Shown here: positions 7,825 through 16,883 of the stretch, one piece after another | Layout of the letters: each line of letters begins with the position of its first letter | Position numbering within the stretch: the stretch's first letter is position 1 | Assembly: GCF_019334305.1 (NCBI RefSeq) | Contig: NZ_JAHWGH010000003.1 | Coordinates: 1 to 46,381 of the forward strand | Direction: 5' to 3' | DNA: 46,381 bases | Source: Rossellomorea orangium | GTDB lineage: Bacteria; Bacillota; Bacilli; Bacillales; Bacillaceae_B | Made by a program: the position numbers and the translations under genes | The notes under the pieces: generated by a model | Seen by the model: only the letters and a program-made list of their open reading frames with translations | Told to the model about the DNA's origin: nothing | Database searches by the model: none

Positions 7825-9111
7825 ATGAAATTCACTGAGTCAGAAACTTTACATACAGAAGCATTGGAACATATCGTCGGAGGCGTGAACAGTCCATCCC
7901 GTTCTTATAAAGCTGTGGGAGGCGGTTCTCCCGTTGCCATGGAAAGAGGAAAAGGTGCATACTTCTGGGATGTGGACGGAAACAAATACATTGATTACCT
8001 TGCAGCTTATGGTCCGATTATTACAGGTCATGCTCATCCACATATCACAGAAGCGATTACGAAGGCAGCAGAAAATGGGGTCCTTTACGGTACACCAACA
8101 CGTCATGAAGTGAAATTCGCCAAAATGATTAAAGAAGCCATGCCTTACATGGATAAAGTCCGCTTTGTCAACTCTGGTACCGAAGCTGTGATGACCACGA
8201 TTAGAGTAGCTCGAGCGTATACAGGCAAAGACAAAGTCATCAAGTTTGCAGGCTGCTACCACGGCCATTCGGATTTAGTACTGGTTGCAGCTGGTTCAGG
8301 CCCTTCTACCCTGGGTACCCCGGACTCTGCAGGGGTTCCGAAAAGCATCGCTCAGGAAGTCATCACCGTCCCATTCAATGACATCGAGCCATTTAAAGCA
8401 GCGATGGAAAAATGGGGAGATCAAATCGCAGCGGTCCTTGTTGAACCGATCGTAGGAAACTTCGGAATCGTGGAACCGAAGGAAGGTTTCCTTGAGCAAG
8501 TGAATGACATAGCCCACGCTTCAAATTCCCTTGTTATTTACGATGAAGTCATTACGGCGTTCCGATTTATGTATGGAGGGGCACAGGACATGTTAAAGGT
8601 GAAACCGGACTTGACTGCCCTTGGAAAAATCATCGGCGGCGGACTTCCGATCGGTGCTTACGGCGGGAAGAAAGAAATCATGGAACAGGTCGCGCCGTTA
8701 GGACCTGCCTACCAGGCTGGAACGATGGCGGGTAATCCTGCCTCCATCCTTTCTGGAATCGCCTGTCTTGAAGTATTAAAAGAAGAAGGTGTATACGAGA
8801 AGTTAGACGAGCTTGGCGCAATGCTCGAAAAAGGGATATTAGCCGCGGCAGAAAAGCATAATACGCCGATTTCCATTAACAGATTAAAGGGAGCCCTCAC
8901 TCTCTACTTCACTACGGAAAAAGTGGAAAACTACGAACAGGCGGAAGCAACGGACGGGGAAATGTTTGCAAAGTTCTTCAAGCTCATGCTTCATGAAGGA
9001 ATCAATCTTGCTCCTTCTAAATATGAAGCATGGTTCCTGACAACTGCTCATACTGAAGAGGACATCAGAGTTACACTCCAAGCCGTGGACCGTGCATTTG
9101 CACAATTATAA
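7825..9111 (+). CDS. gsaB: Glutamate-1-semialdehyde 2,1-aminomutase
   Basis: The 428-aa PLP enzyme converts glutamate-1-semialdehyde to 5-aminolevulinate, the committed precursor of haem and other tetrapyrroles. Lys268 in [12 protein letters not shown] is the PLP Schiff-base lysine, Asp240 in [10 protein letters not shown] binds the pyridine nitrogen, and NSGTEA (116-121) contacts phosphate. The real start is the ATG at 7825 after GGGAGG; the frame extends upstream only by chance. It is the second aminomutase paralogue of bacilli (GsaB, next to ygaE) rather than hemL of the hem operon. A hairpin at 7765-7794 sits in the leader and a terminator follows. Confidence 0.95.
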   Translation: MKFTESETLHTEALEHIVGGVNSPSRSYKAVGGGSPVAMERGKGAYFWDVDGNKYIDYLAAYGPIITGHAHPHITEAITKAAENGVLYGTPTRHEVKFAKMIKEAMPYMDKVRFVNSGTEAVMTTIRVARAYTGKDKVIKFAGCYHGHSDLVLVAAGSGPSTLGTPDSAGVPKSIAQEVITVPFNDIEPFKAAMEKWGDQIAAVLVEPIVGNFGIVEPKEGFLEQVNDIAHASNSLVIYDEVITAFRFMYGGAQDMLKVKPDLTALGKIIGGGLPIGAYGGKKEIMEQVAPLGPAYQAGTMAGNPASILSGIACLEVLKEEGVYEKLDELGAMLEKGILAAAEKHNTPISINRLKGALTLYFTTEKVENYEQAEATDGEMFAKFFKLMLHEGINLAPSKYEAWFLTTAHTEEDIRVTLQAVDRAFAQL

Positions 9112-9128
9112 TATTAAAGATAAGAAAA

Positions 9129-9171
9129 AAAGACTGCTTCCAGAATGATCTGCTCTGGGGCAGTCTTTTTT
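9129..9171 (+). terminator. gsaB terminator
   Basis: AAGACTGC and GCAGTCTT close an imperfect stem-loop followed by a T run, 18 bp after the gsaB stop. Confidence 0.85.
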
Positions 9172-9290
9172 GATCTTTAGGAATATTTCCTTCGATGCTT
9201 ACATAACTATGAATTTTGTAGTAGAACGGTTGTTTATTCTGCCTCTAAAAAAGGTACATATTTTTGTAGGAAATTATTTAAATTTTCCTA

Positions 9291-9319
9291 TTGATATTGC
9301 TTGTAAGTACATGTATAGT
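9291..9319 (+). promoter_or_regulatory. ygaE promoter
   Basis: TTGATA (9291-9296), 17-bp spacer, TATAGT (9314-9319), 46 bp before the ATG of ygaE. Confidence 0.75.
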
Positions 9320-9365
9320 ACAGTATTGTTTATTAAAAAGTAACACAAGAAAGGATTCTAATTCC

Positions 9366-10448
9366 ATGAAATTTGGTGCTCGCATCCTCAAAACGGGAAT
9401 TGCGATTGTATTAGCTTTACTTGTATCCGAGCTACTGGGTATACCTTCTCCGGTCTTTGCGGGGATTGCGGCAGTCTTTGCCGTCCAGCCCACTATCTAC
9501 CGCTCTTATTTAACCATCATTGAACAAATCCAGGCGAACCTGATCGGTGCCGGAATTGCCGTACTTTTCGTCCTATTATTCGGAAGTAATCCACTGATCG
9601 TCGGACTTGCGACGGTCATAGCCATTGCCATCATATTAAAATTAAAGCTGCAAAACACGATCGGGCTGGCCTTAGTAACAATGATTGCGATCATGGAAGT
9701 GACGGATCAGACATTTATCCAATTTGCATTCATCCGTTTCTCAACCATCATGATCGGTGTTTTCTCTTCGTTCCTTGTGAACCTGGTCTTTCTGCCGCCA
9801 AAATATGAAACCAAGCTTTATCATAGAGTATCGGACTCAACAGAGGAAATCTTGAAATGGATCAGGTTGAGCATGAGACACGCAACAGAGTTCCACCTCT
9901 TAAAGAAAGATCTGGAACGAATTAAAGAAAAGCTGATTAAAGTCGACCAGCTGTATCTTCTTTATAAAGAAGAACGGGATTATTTTAAGAAAAACTCAAT
10001 CGTCAAAAGTCGTAAGCTCGTGATTTTCAGACAAATGATTTCTTCAACCAACAGAAGCTTTGAGATATTGAAGCGGCTGAATCGATATGAAAACGAAATC
10101 TTTCAATTACCTGACGAGTTACGGGGCGTGATTAAAAATCAACTCGACTGTCTACTCACATATCATGAACAACTACTGTTGAAATTCCTTGGTAAGATGC
10201 ACCCCCATGCAGAATCAGAAGCACAGCAGGATGTATGCCTTCACCGGAAAGAACTGATGAAAATCATGCTCGAGGAAGTCAAACATCATACAAAGGAAGA
10301 CAATTTTCACAATTTCCATCTTCTTCATATTTTCTCTGCCATTTTTGAATATGACGAACATCTGGAACATTTGGAAAAACTGATCACCAGCTTCCAGTCG
10401 TATCATAAAGAGGATAATGAAGTCATGATCGGAGAAGAAGAAGAATAA
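9366..10448 (+). CDS. ygaE: FUSC/aromatic acid exporter-type membrane protein YgaE
   Basis: The 360-aa membrane protein belongs to the YgaE/YqjA group (DUF939, aromatic acid exporter family). Its N-terminal half carries about six hydrophobic segments within residues 7-145, including GIAIVLALLVSELLGIPSP and the family motif FAGIAAVFAVQPTIYRS. The C-terminal half (about 150-360) is a soluble helical domain rich in charged residues, ending in an acidic EEEE tail. The ATG at 9366 is chosen, after AAGGAT and a clear promoter at 9291-9319. It follows gsaB as in B. subtilis. The transported compound is unknown. Confidence 0.87.
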   Translation: MKFGARILKTGIAIVLALLVSELLGIPSPVFAGIAAVFAVQPTIYRSYLTIIEQIQANLIGAGIAVLFVLLFGSNPLIVGLATVIAIAIILKLKLQNTIGLALVTMIAIMEVTDQTFIQFAFIRFSTIMIGVFSSFLVNLVFLPPKYETKLYHRVSDSTEEILKWIRLSMRHATEFHLLKKDLERIKEKLIKVDQLYLLYKEERDYFKKNSIVKSRKLVIFRQMISSTNRSFEILKRLNRYENEIFQLPDELRGVIKNQLDCLLTYHEQLLLKFLGKMHPHAESEAQQDVCLHRKELMKIMLEEVKHHTKEDNFHNFHLLHIFSAIFEYDEHLEHLEKLITSFQSYHKEDNEVMIGEEEE

Positions 10449-10449
10449 A

Positions 10450-10486
10450 AAACGGAGCAAAGGATGATGTCCTTGCTCCGTTTTTA
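10450..10486. terminator. Bidirectional terminator between ygaE and appC
   Basis: GGAGCAAAGGA and TCCTTGCTCC pair around a 5-nt loop, flanked by A residues on the left and T residues on the right, so it can serve both convergent genes. Confidence 0.85.
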
Positions 10487-11383
10487 TTAGTTTTTCATTT
10501 TTGGATCCAGGGCATCACGAAGACCGTCGCCCATCAGGTTAAATCCTAATACCGTCAGCATGATGGCAAGCCCCGGGAAAATCATTGTCCAAGGAGCCTG
10601 AAGCATATACTGTCTCGCATCAGACAGCATTTTCCCCCATTCAGGTTCAGGAGCCTGGGCTCCGAGGCCAAGGAAACCAAGAGCCGCTGCTTCAATGATG
10701 GCAGTCGCAATGGCCAATGTTCCCTGCACGATGATTGGAGCCATACTATTTGGCAGCACATGACTGAATAGAATCCGGAAATCGCTCATGCCGATGGCTT
10801 TTGCTGCCATTACGTACTCTTCTTGCTTCACACTCAATACCCTTGACCGGATGAGTCGACCGAAATTCGGGATATTGATGATGGCAATGGCTATCAATGC
10901 GTTTCTTAGTGATGGCCCAAGAGCAGCTACGACGGCAATCGCTAACAGGATGCTTGGGAATGCAAGCATGATATCAAAGATACGGGAAATGATGGTATCG
11001 ACCCATCTGCCGTAATAACCCGCAACGATTCCAAGTAAACTACCAATCACAGAAGACCCGATGACTGCGAAGAACCCGACCCATAGAGAAATACGGGCTC
11101 CATGGATGATCCTTGATAATATATCCCGACCAAAGTCATCCGTCCCTAACCAATGCTCGGAAGACGGGGCTTGAAGCCGTTTTGAAAGATCCTGTTCATT
11201 GATTCCCTGCGGCGCGATAACCGGTGCTGCAATCGCAAGGATGACAAAGAAAAGAACAATGCAAAAGCCGACTAAGGCAATTTTATTTTTTGTGAAGCTT
11301 TTCCATGCTTCCTTCCAGGGAGAGACCGTCTCTTCCTCCATAGAAGGATGAAATTCCTTTTGCGGTTCTGCTAATTCTGCCAT
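10487..11383 (-). CDS. appC: Oligopeptide ABC transporter permease AppC
   Basis: The 298-aa inner membrane permease of a peptide importer is of the OppC/DppC type. A cytoplasmic N-terminus of about 30 residues precedes the first helix (IALVGFCIVLFFVILAIAA), then the periplasm-facing APSSEHWLGTDDFGRDILSR motif typical of DppC/OppC. The BPD transport domain follows, with the EAA loop EEYVMAAKAIGMSDFRILFSHVLPN that docks on the ATPases. It is the last gene of the appDFABC operon, 25 bp after appB, and ends at the bidirectional terminator. The B. subtilis App system takes up oligopeptides. Confidence 0.93.
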   Translation of the reverse strand: MAELAEPQKEFHPSMEEETVSPWKEAWKSFTKNKIALVGFCIVLFFVILAIAAPVIAPQGINEQDLSKRLQAPSSEHWLGTDDFGRDILSRIIHGARISLWVGFFAVIGSSVIGSLLGIVAGYYGRWVDTIISRIFDIMLAFPSILLAIAVVAALGPSLRNALIAIAIINIPNFGRLIRSRVLSVKQEEYVMAAKAIGMSDFRILFSHVLPNSMAPIIVQGTLAIATAIIEAAALGFLGLGAQAPEPEWGKMLSDARQYMLQAPWTMIFPGLAIMLTVLGFNLMGDGLRDALDPKMKN

Positions 11384-11408
11384 GAGAGATCACCTCTTTC
11401 TATTGATG

Positions 11409-12422
11409 TTAGTTGTATTTAATGCGGGGATCGACAGCCGCATAGAGTAAGTCGACGATTAGATTGATCGTGACAAAAATCATGGCAACGACCAGGATTC
11501 CAGATTGCACGACAGGATAATCCCGATAACCGATTGCCTCGTAAATATATCTTCCGATCCCTGGCCAGCCAAAGATGGTCTCGGTCAGGATCGCTCCCCC
11601 AAGGAGAAGGCCCATCTGCAACCCGATAACAGTCAGAACGGGTATGATGGCATTTTTCAACGAATGTTTATACACGACCCAGAACATTTTCAAGCCCTTT
11701 GCACGTGCAGTACGGATATAATCAGAACGCATTACTTCCAGCATACTTGAACGAGTCATACGGGCAATGATCGCCATCGGAATCGTTGCCAGTGCAATTC
11801 CCGGAAGGATGATATGCTTCAACACGTCACCAAGCTGGTCGAACCGCCCTTGCATGAGGGTATCAAGAATATAGAAGTTGGTAATGGAATCTACGGGGTT
11901 CCGTATATTCTCCCTGCCTGTTGTAGGCAGGATGTCCAGCTGAATGCCGAATGTCCATTGTTCCATTAACCCCAGCCAGAAAATAGGTACGGAAACACCG
12001 ATAAGAGCAAGAATCATGGCCGTATAATCGAACCAGGAATTTTGGAACCATGCACTGATGATGCCGGCATTCACTCCGATGACGACTGCGATGATGATCG
12101 CCACGATTGCAAGCTCCGCTGTAGCCGCCAAATATGGCCAGATTTCAGATGAAACTTCCGTCTTTGTGCGAAGGGAACTACCTAAATCCCCTGTCAATAA
12201 TCCTTTAAGATAATCAATGTACTGGATATACCAGGCATTATCGAGACCAAGCTGATCTCTTAACGCAGCCACGGCTTCTTTCGTAGCCTGCTGTCCCAAA
12301 ATGACCTGAGCCGGATCTCCCGGAATCGCACGGATGATGAAAAAGACGATAAGAGTCATCCCGAGTAAAACAGGAATGAGTTGCAGTAATCGACGAATGG
12401 TGTATTGGAACATTAAGTTCAC
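11409..12422 (-). CDS. appB: Oligopeptide ABC transporter permease AppB
   Basis: The 337-aa permease is of the OppB/DppB type and pairs with AppC. The N-terminus YTIRRLLQLIPVLLGMTLIVFFIIRAIPGDPA is diagnostic, with its first helix followed by the DPAQVILG segment. The EAA docking loop is SDYIRTARAKGLKMFWVVYKHSLKNA. About six transmembrane helices are visible. The start follows GAGAGGTG. The gene begins 533 bp after appA ends; that gap holds the 125-bp repeats and a stem-loop, unusual inside an operon, so appBC expression may differ from appDFA. Confidence 0.93.
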   Translation of the reverse strand: MNLMFQYTIRRLLQLIPVLLGMTLIVFFIIRAIPGDPAQVILGQQATKEAVAALRDQLGLDNAWYIQYIDYLKGLLTGDLGSSLRTKTEVSSEIWPYLAATAELAIVAIIIAVVIGVNAGIISAWFQNSWFDYTAMILALIGVSVPIFWLGLMEQWTFGIQLDILPTTGRENIRNPVDSITNFYILDTLMQGRFDQLGDVLKHIILPGIALATIPMAIIARMTRSSMLEVMRSDYIRTARAKGLKMFWVVYKHSLKNAIIPVLTVIGLQMGLLLGGAILTETIFGWPGIGRYIYEAIGYRDYPVVQSGILVVAMIFVTINLIVDLLYAAVDPRIKYN

Positions 12423-12495
12423 CTCTCTGTGTGGAGATTCTGATTAACTAGTATTAATGTAATGAAAATGCATTGTGGATATTATTACTTCATTA

Positions 12496-12905
12496 CTTGT
12501 CGGGGCTGAACAGTCGGCTCTGCTTTTCTTTTTGTCTAGCTCCGCCTCCTAGCCCCTCGAGGTCATTTTCAATCAAGCAGTTGAGGGCAAAGAACGCCCT
12601 CATCTGCTTGCTCGGAAATGCTTGTCGGGGCTGAACAGTCGGCTCCGCTTTTCTTTTTGTCTAGCTCCGCCTCCTAGCCCCTCGAGGTCATTTTCAATCA
12701 AGCAGTTGAGGGCAAAGAACGCCCTCATCTGCTTGCTCGGAAATGCTTGTCGGGGCTGAACAGTCGGCTCCGCTTTTCTTCTTGTCCAGCTGCGGGGCTT
12801 AGAGGCTCGGGGTCATAAGTCCAGTCCACCAAAAAGGCAAAAGGCGCCTTTCCGGCGGACTTGCCTTATGCTTGTCGCCTCTGGGCAAAGCCCCTCCGCT
12901 TTCCT
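12496..12905 (-). repeat. 125-bp tandem structured repeats, cluster 1
   Basis: Read on the minus strand, the element holds AGAAAAGCGG-type heads at a period of 125, 125 and 126 bp (plus-strand positions 12520, 12645, 12770, 12896). Copies at 12496-12620 and 12621-12745 differ at one base. Each unit has a long inverted repeat (GAGGGC and GCCCTC arms, or GGCGCC-type arms in the last unit) and a conserved GACAAGCA...TGACC core. The same family occurs at 25355-25772 in the other direction. The cluster fills the appA-appB gap in the direction of transcription. No coding frame is supported. Confidence 0.9.
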
Positions 12906-12910
12906 ATGTA

Positions 12911-12945
12911 CAAAGGGGAGAAATCGTAGATGTCTCCCCTTTGGT
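12911..12945 (-). terminator. Stem-loop after appA (attenuator-like)
   Basis: AAAGGGGAGA and TCTCCCCTTT form a stem 11 bp after the appA stop, followed on the minus strand only by TTTGTAC. It could trim or attenuate transcripts so that the binding protein is made in excess over AppBC, as is common after solute-binding-protein genes. Confidence 0.55.
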
Positions 12946-12955
12946 TTGTTGCTTA

Positions 12956-14572
12956 TTACTCCATGTCCACTGCGCCTAACCAGTCTGAACCAGTTGGATG
13001 TGGCTTGAAGTTTTTAAGAGCTGCGCTTCCTGCAAGTAATGGTGTAGAGTGAGCAAGTGGTACCCAAGGAGCATCCTCATGGATGATTTCCTGTGCTTTC
13101 TTATACAGCTCTTCACGTTTTGCAGGATCTACTTCTGTTTGAGCATCGATCAGGATTTTGTGTACCTCATCGTTTTTGTAGTAAGAGTAGTTGTTGCTTC
13201 CGATATTGTCTTGGTCAAGAAGGACATATAGGAAGTTATCTGCGTCCCCATTATCACCAGTCCAACCAAGTAAGAATGCATCTGCTTCTCCGTTTTTCGC
13301 TTTTTCAAGGTAAGTAGCCCACTCGTAAGATACGATTTTGGCTTTTACCCCTACTTCAGCAAGATCTGCTTGAATAGCCTCTGCTACTTTTTGACCGTCC
13401 GGCATATACGGACGAGGTACAGGCATAGCCCATAATTCCATTTCAAATCCATCTTTATGACCCGCTTCAGCAAGTAGTTTTTTCGCTTTTTCAGGGTCGT
13501 ACTCATAAGGCTCGATATCGTCATTGTATCCACCGATTACCGGAGGCATCGGGTTTTTCGCCATTTCAGCTTTTCCTTCGAAGAAAGCATCAATGATCTC
13601 CTGCTTGTTGATTGCATAGTTGATCGCCTGACGTACTTTAGGGTCATCGAATGGCTTGCGGGTAGATGTTAAACCTAAGTATCCAACGTTCATAGACGGA
13701 CGTTCGAATAATTGAAGGTTGTCGTCACCCTCGACTTTACTTGCATCACTTGGATTCACACCATCGGCAAGATCGATTTCACCAGAAATCAGTGCATTCA
13801 GACGAGCTGAGTTTTCAGGAATCGATTTGAATACGACTTGATCTAACTTTGGTAGATCTTTGTTCCAATAGTCTTCATTTTTCTCAAGTACGATCTTGTC
13901 ATTGCGCTTCCACTCAACAAATTTGAATGGACCAGTTCCTGCATCAGTCGGAGCTTCAGCAAGCTTGTCTCCCATTTCATCAATTGCTTTCGGACTTACG
14001 ATTGCGAAAGGACTCATGGCAACATTCTTTAAGAATGGAGCTTGAGGACGCTTTAACACAAATTCAACCGTCATATCATCAGTAGCTTTCACTTCTTTGA
14101 TCACATGACCTTCATCGGCTTTAAAACCGCCGAACATGGAACCGTAATATGGGAATTGATCTGCATTACCGTTCATCCAGCGTTCGAAGTTCTTCACAAC
14201 GGCATCTGCGTTGAAGTCAGTGCCATCCTGGAATTTCACGCCTTCACGGAGCATGAATGTATACGTTAAACCATCATCGGATACTTTCCATTCTTCTGCT
14301 AATCCCGGGTTTACTTCTGTATCCTGCTCTCCGAATTTCACAAGCGTTTCGAAGATGTTCTTCGTTACTTTAAATGATTCACCGTCAGTGACTGTTCCTG
14401 GATCAAGTCCAACAGAGTCTCCTCCGCGACCAAAGATCAGTACTTTAGGATCTCCCTTGTCTCCACTGTCGCCGCTGTTCCCTGAAGATTTTTCATCTCC
14501 TCCGCATCCGTAAAGTACGGATGATACGAGCAGGATGAGCAGCATTAAAATTGACCAGCTCTTTTTTCTCAA
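12956..14572 (-). CDS. appA: Oligopeptide-binding lipoprotein AppA
   Basis: The 538-aa solute-binding protein is of SBP family 5. The signal peptide (MRKKSWSILMLLILLVSS) ends in the lipobox LYGC with Cys23 as the lipidated residue, followed by a Gly/Ser-rich linker, so it is anchored outside the membrane. The body shows FKVTKNIFETLVKFGEQ, LREGVKFQDGTDFNADAVVKNFERW and the C-terminal AQEIIHEDAPWVPL typical of peptide-binding proteins. The start codon is TTG at 14572, 8 nt after AGGAGGGG. It lies between appF and appB in the order appDFABC, as in B. subtilis, and is followed by a stem-loop and a repeat cluster. Confidence 0.93.
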   Translation of the reverse strand: MRKKSWSILMLLILLVSSVLYGCGGDEKSSGNSGDSGDKGDPKVLIFGRGGDSVGLDPGTVTDGESFKVTKNIFETLVKFGEQDTEVNPGLAEEWKVSDDGLTYTFMLREGVKFQDGTDFNADAVVKNFERWMNGNADQFPYYGSMFGGFKADEGHVIKEVKATDDMTVEFVLKRPQAPFLKNVAMSPFAIVSPKAIDEMGDKLAEAPTDAGTGPFKFVEWKRNDKIVLEKNEDYWNKDLPKLDQVVFKSIPENSARLNALISGEIDLADGVNPSDASKVEGDDNLQLFERPSMNVGYLGLTSTRKPFDDPKVRQAINYAINKQEIIDAFFEGKAEMAKNPMPPVIGGYNDDIEPYEYDPEKAKKLLAEAGHKDGFEMELWAMPVPRPYMPDGQKVAEAIQADLAEVGVKAKIVSYEWATYLEKAKNGEADAFLLGWTGDNGDADNFLYVLLDQDNIGSNNYSYYKNDEVHKILIDAQTEVDPAKREELYKKAQEIIHEDAPWVPLAHSTPLLAGSAALKNFKPHPTGSDWLGAVDME

Positions 14573-14620
14573 CTAAATCCCCTCCTGAATAATGTTTATA
14601 TACTTATGAGACATGCCAAC

Positions 14621-15586
14621 TTAGTAAAGATGACAAGCTACATAATGCCCTGGTTGGTGTTCCTTGAATTCCGGCACTTTCTGTTTGCAAATCTCCGTTG
14701 CGTGTGGACATCTGGTATGGAAAGTGCATCCACTCGGAGGATTTGACGGACTCGGGATATCCCCCTGCAAGAGGATGGTCTCCCTTTTGAAATCGGGATC
14801 GGGTACCGGAACCGCCGACAGGAGTGCCTGGGTGTATGGATGAAGCGGCTTTTCATAGAGATTCTCACTATTACTGAGCTCTACCATTTTCCCGAGATAC
14901 ATCACTCCCACCCGGTCACTAATATGTCTGACTACACCGAGATCATGCGCGATGAAGATATAGGTGAGTCCGAACTCTTTCTGTAAATCCTGCATCAGAT
15001 TAAGCACTTGGGATTGTATGGATACATCGAGTGCAGATACCGGTTCATCGGCAATGATAAGCTTCGGCTTTGTCATAAGTGCCCTTGCAATACCAATTCG
15101 CTGCCTTTGGCCCCCACTGAACTGATGTGGGTAACGCTTGGCATGATAGCTGCTTAGCCCGACGATATTGAGGAGTTCATGAACCCTCTCTTTTCTTTCC
15201 TTGGCAGAGCCCATTCCATGAACCTTGAGAGGTTCTTCAAGAATCTTTTCCACCGTATGTCTCGGATTCAAGGATGCAAAGGGATCTTGAAAGACCATCT
15301 GCATTTCCCTGCGTACCTTCCTCATTTCCGAGTTTGATAGACTCGTAAGCTCCCGATCCTCGAATGTTACCTTTCCTTCGGATGGATCGATGAGTCTCAT
15401 GAGCATCCTGCCAGTCGTCGACTTTCCACAGCCACTTTCTCCAACGATTCCTAGGGTCTCCCCTTTATTTACGGTAAAGGAAACCCCATCCACTGCTTTC
15501 ACAGAACTGACAGGTCGTCCCAGGATTCCCCCTGTAATGGGGAAGTGTTTCTTAAGATTCTCAACCTTTAGCAACGGTTCCGTCAT
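14621..15586 (-). CDS. appF: Oligopeptide ABC transporter ATPase AppF
   Basis: The 321-aa ATPase is of the OppF type. Walker A is GESGCGKS (49-56), the signature [15 protein letters not shown], Walker [13 protein letters not shown], and the C-terminal oligopeptide extension contains [15 protein letters not shown], a cysteine cluster seen in this family. The ATG at 15586 follows GGAGG; an earlier in-frame ATG (15649) lies inside appD. The start overlaps the end of appD by 26 bp, indicating translational coupling of the two ATPases that form the heterodimeric motor. Confidence 0.94.
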   Translation of the reverse strand: MTEPLLKVENLKKHFPITGGILGRPVSSVKAVDGVSFTVNKGETLGIVGESGCGKSTTGRMLMRLIDPSEGKVTFEDRELTSLSNSEMRKVRREMQMVFQDPFASLNPRHTVEKILEEPLKVHGMGSAKERKERVHELLNIVGLSSYHAKRYPHQFSGGQRQRIGIARALMTKPKLIIADEPVSALDVSIQSQVLNLMQDLQKEFGLTYIFIAHDLGVVRHISDRVGVMYLGKMVELSNSENLYEKPLHPYTQALLSAVPVPDPDFKRETILLQGDIPSPSNPPSGCTFHTRCPHATEICKQKVPEFKEHQPGHYVACHLY

Positions 15587-16577
15587 AAACTCCCTCCTCC
15601 ACTTCATCGAACAGGAAGCATCGTGTGCAATGTCCTTGTGATGTTTCATATAACTCTGGTGTTTCCACTAAACAGCGATCGAATGCTGAATCACAGCGTG
15701 CTGCAAATCGGCACCCGGTCTTGATGGATCCGGGTTTAGGCACATTCCCCTGGATCGAATGCAGTCGCTGCTGCTTGATCCGCATATCGGGTACGGACTG
15801 GATCAGGCCCTTCGTGTATGGATGTTGGGGATTTTTGAAGATTTCTTCAACGGTCCCTTCTTCCACGACTTTCCCCGAATACATCACGACCACCCGTTCA
15901 CATGTTTCTGCCACCACCCCTAAATCATGTGTGATCAAGAGGACAGCGGTGTTCAACTCTTTATTTAATCGCTTCATTAATTTTAAAATCTGGGCCTGGA
16001 TCGTCACATCAAGTGCGGTTGTCGGCTCATCCGCGATCAGGACACGCGGATCGCAAACCATCGCCATGGCGATCATGACCCTTTGCCTCATTCCTCCGGA
16101 TAATTGGTGGGGATATTCCTTTATCAATTCATCCGCCCTCGGCAGGCCGACCATTTTCATAATGTCTACTGCCTTTTCCCTTGCCTGTTTCTTTCCAACC
16201 TTCGTATGTATTCGTATTGCTTCAATTAATTGATCACCTATGGTAAAAACAGGATTTAACGATGTCATCGGTTCCTGGAAGATCATCGCGATATCATTTC
16301 CCCGGATATCTCTCATCCGCTTCTCAGATGCCTGTGTCAAATCTTCATCTTTATAAAGAATCTTTCCACCTACTATTTTCCCGGGTGGTTTTGGTACGAG
16401 ACCCATAATGGATAGGGATGTCACACTTTTTCCACATCCACTTTCCCCGACGATCCCGAGCACCTCCCCCTCATTCACATGAAAACTGACTCCATCGACT
16501 GCCGGAACTTCTCCATCATCAGTAAAAAAGGAGGTCCTTAAATCTTCCACTTTTAGTAAAGGACGCTGTTCTGCCAT
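15561..16577 (-). CDS. appD: Oligopeptide ABC transporter ATPase AppD
   Basis: The 338-aa ATPase is of the OppD type and is the first gene of the app operon. Walker A is GESGCGKS (44-51), the signature [15 protein letters not shown], Walker [13 protein letters not shown], and the C-terminal extension holds [15 protein letters not shown], the family's cysteine-rich segment. The start follows GAGGAGGA. A good promoter (TTGCAA, 16 bp, TATAAT) is at 16649-16676. A 202-aa frame on the opposite strand is a shadow of this coding sequence. Confidence 0.94.
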   Translation of the reverse strand: MAEQRPLLKVEDLRTSFFTDDGEVPAVDGVSFHVNEGEVLGIVGESGCGKSVTSLSIMGLVPKPPGKIVGGKILYKDEDLTQASEKRMRDIRGNDIAMIFQEPMTSLNPVFTIGDQLIEAIRIHTKVGKKQAREKAVDIMKMVGLPRADELIKEYPHQLSGGMRQRVMIAMAMVCDPRVLIADEPTTALDVTIQAQILKLMKRLNKELNTAVLLITHDLGVVAETCERVVVMYSGKVVEEGTVEEIFKNPQHPYTKGLIQSVPDMRIKQQRLHSIQGNVPKPGSIKTGCRFAARCDSAFDRCLVETPELYETSQGHCTRCFLFDEVEEGVYDGTVAKG

Positions 16578-16648
16578 TCAAATCCTCCTCTTCGAAACTA
16601 TCTCTCTTTTCTCAATAGTGCTTATTTTCTAAATTTTATATGTTTCTT

Positions 16649-16676
16649 ATTATACAAGATGTTACAAATGTTGCAA
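16649..16676 (-). promoter_or_regulatory. app operon promoter
   Basis: Minus-strand TTGCAA (16671-16676), 16-bp spacer, TATAAT (16649-16654), about 72 bp upstream of the appD start. The AT-rich stretch from 16680 to 16828 shows nothing further that I can name. Confidence 0.75.
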
Positions 16677-16828
16677 TCTATTTTCAGAATTTTTCTACAT
16701 AAATTCAAAATTCCCATTTCAATTCAATATATGTCCAATTAACCTGTTCATTCCTTCCATATAAAGTAATTTATACCTACTTTATTCATAACACCCCTGA
16801 AATAAGTTTGATATATTTTTTCAACCAA

Positions 16829-16878
16829 CAAAAAAAGTCATGACTTTTATCACACAAAGGGTGATATGTCATGACTTT
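16829..16878 (-). terminator. ygaD terminator
   Basis: On the minus strand AAAGTCATGAC and GTCATGACTTT form a perfect 11-bp stem with an inner TATCAC/GTGATA helix, followed by TTTTTTTG. Confidence 0.88.
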
Positions 16879-16883
16879 CAATT

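Noticed and set aside
12423..12955. A mobile element inserted in the app operon
   Set aside because: There is no transposase frame, no flanking target duplication that I can see, and the same repeats occur at 25355 without mobility genes. It is better described as a tandem intergenic repeat.
15625..16233. A 202-codon open frame on the plus strand inside appD
   Set aside because: It is antisense to the clear AppD ATPase with all its motifs. No ribosome binding site or domain supports it.
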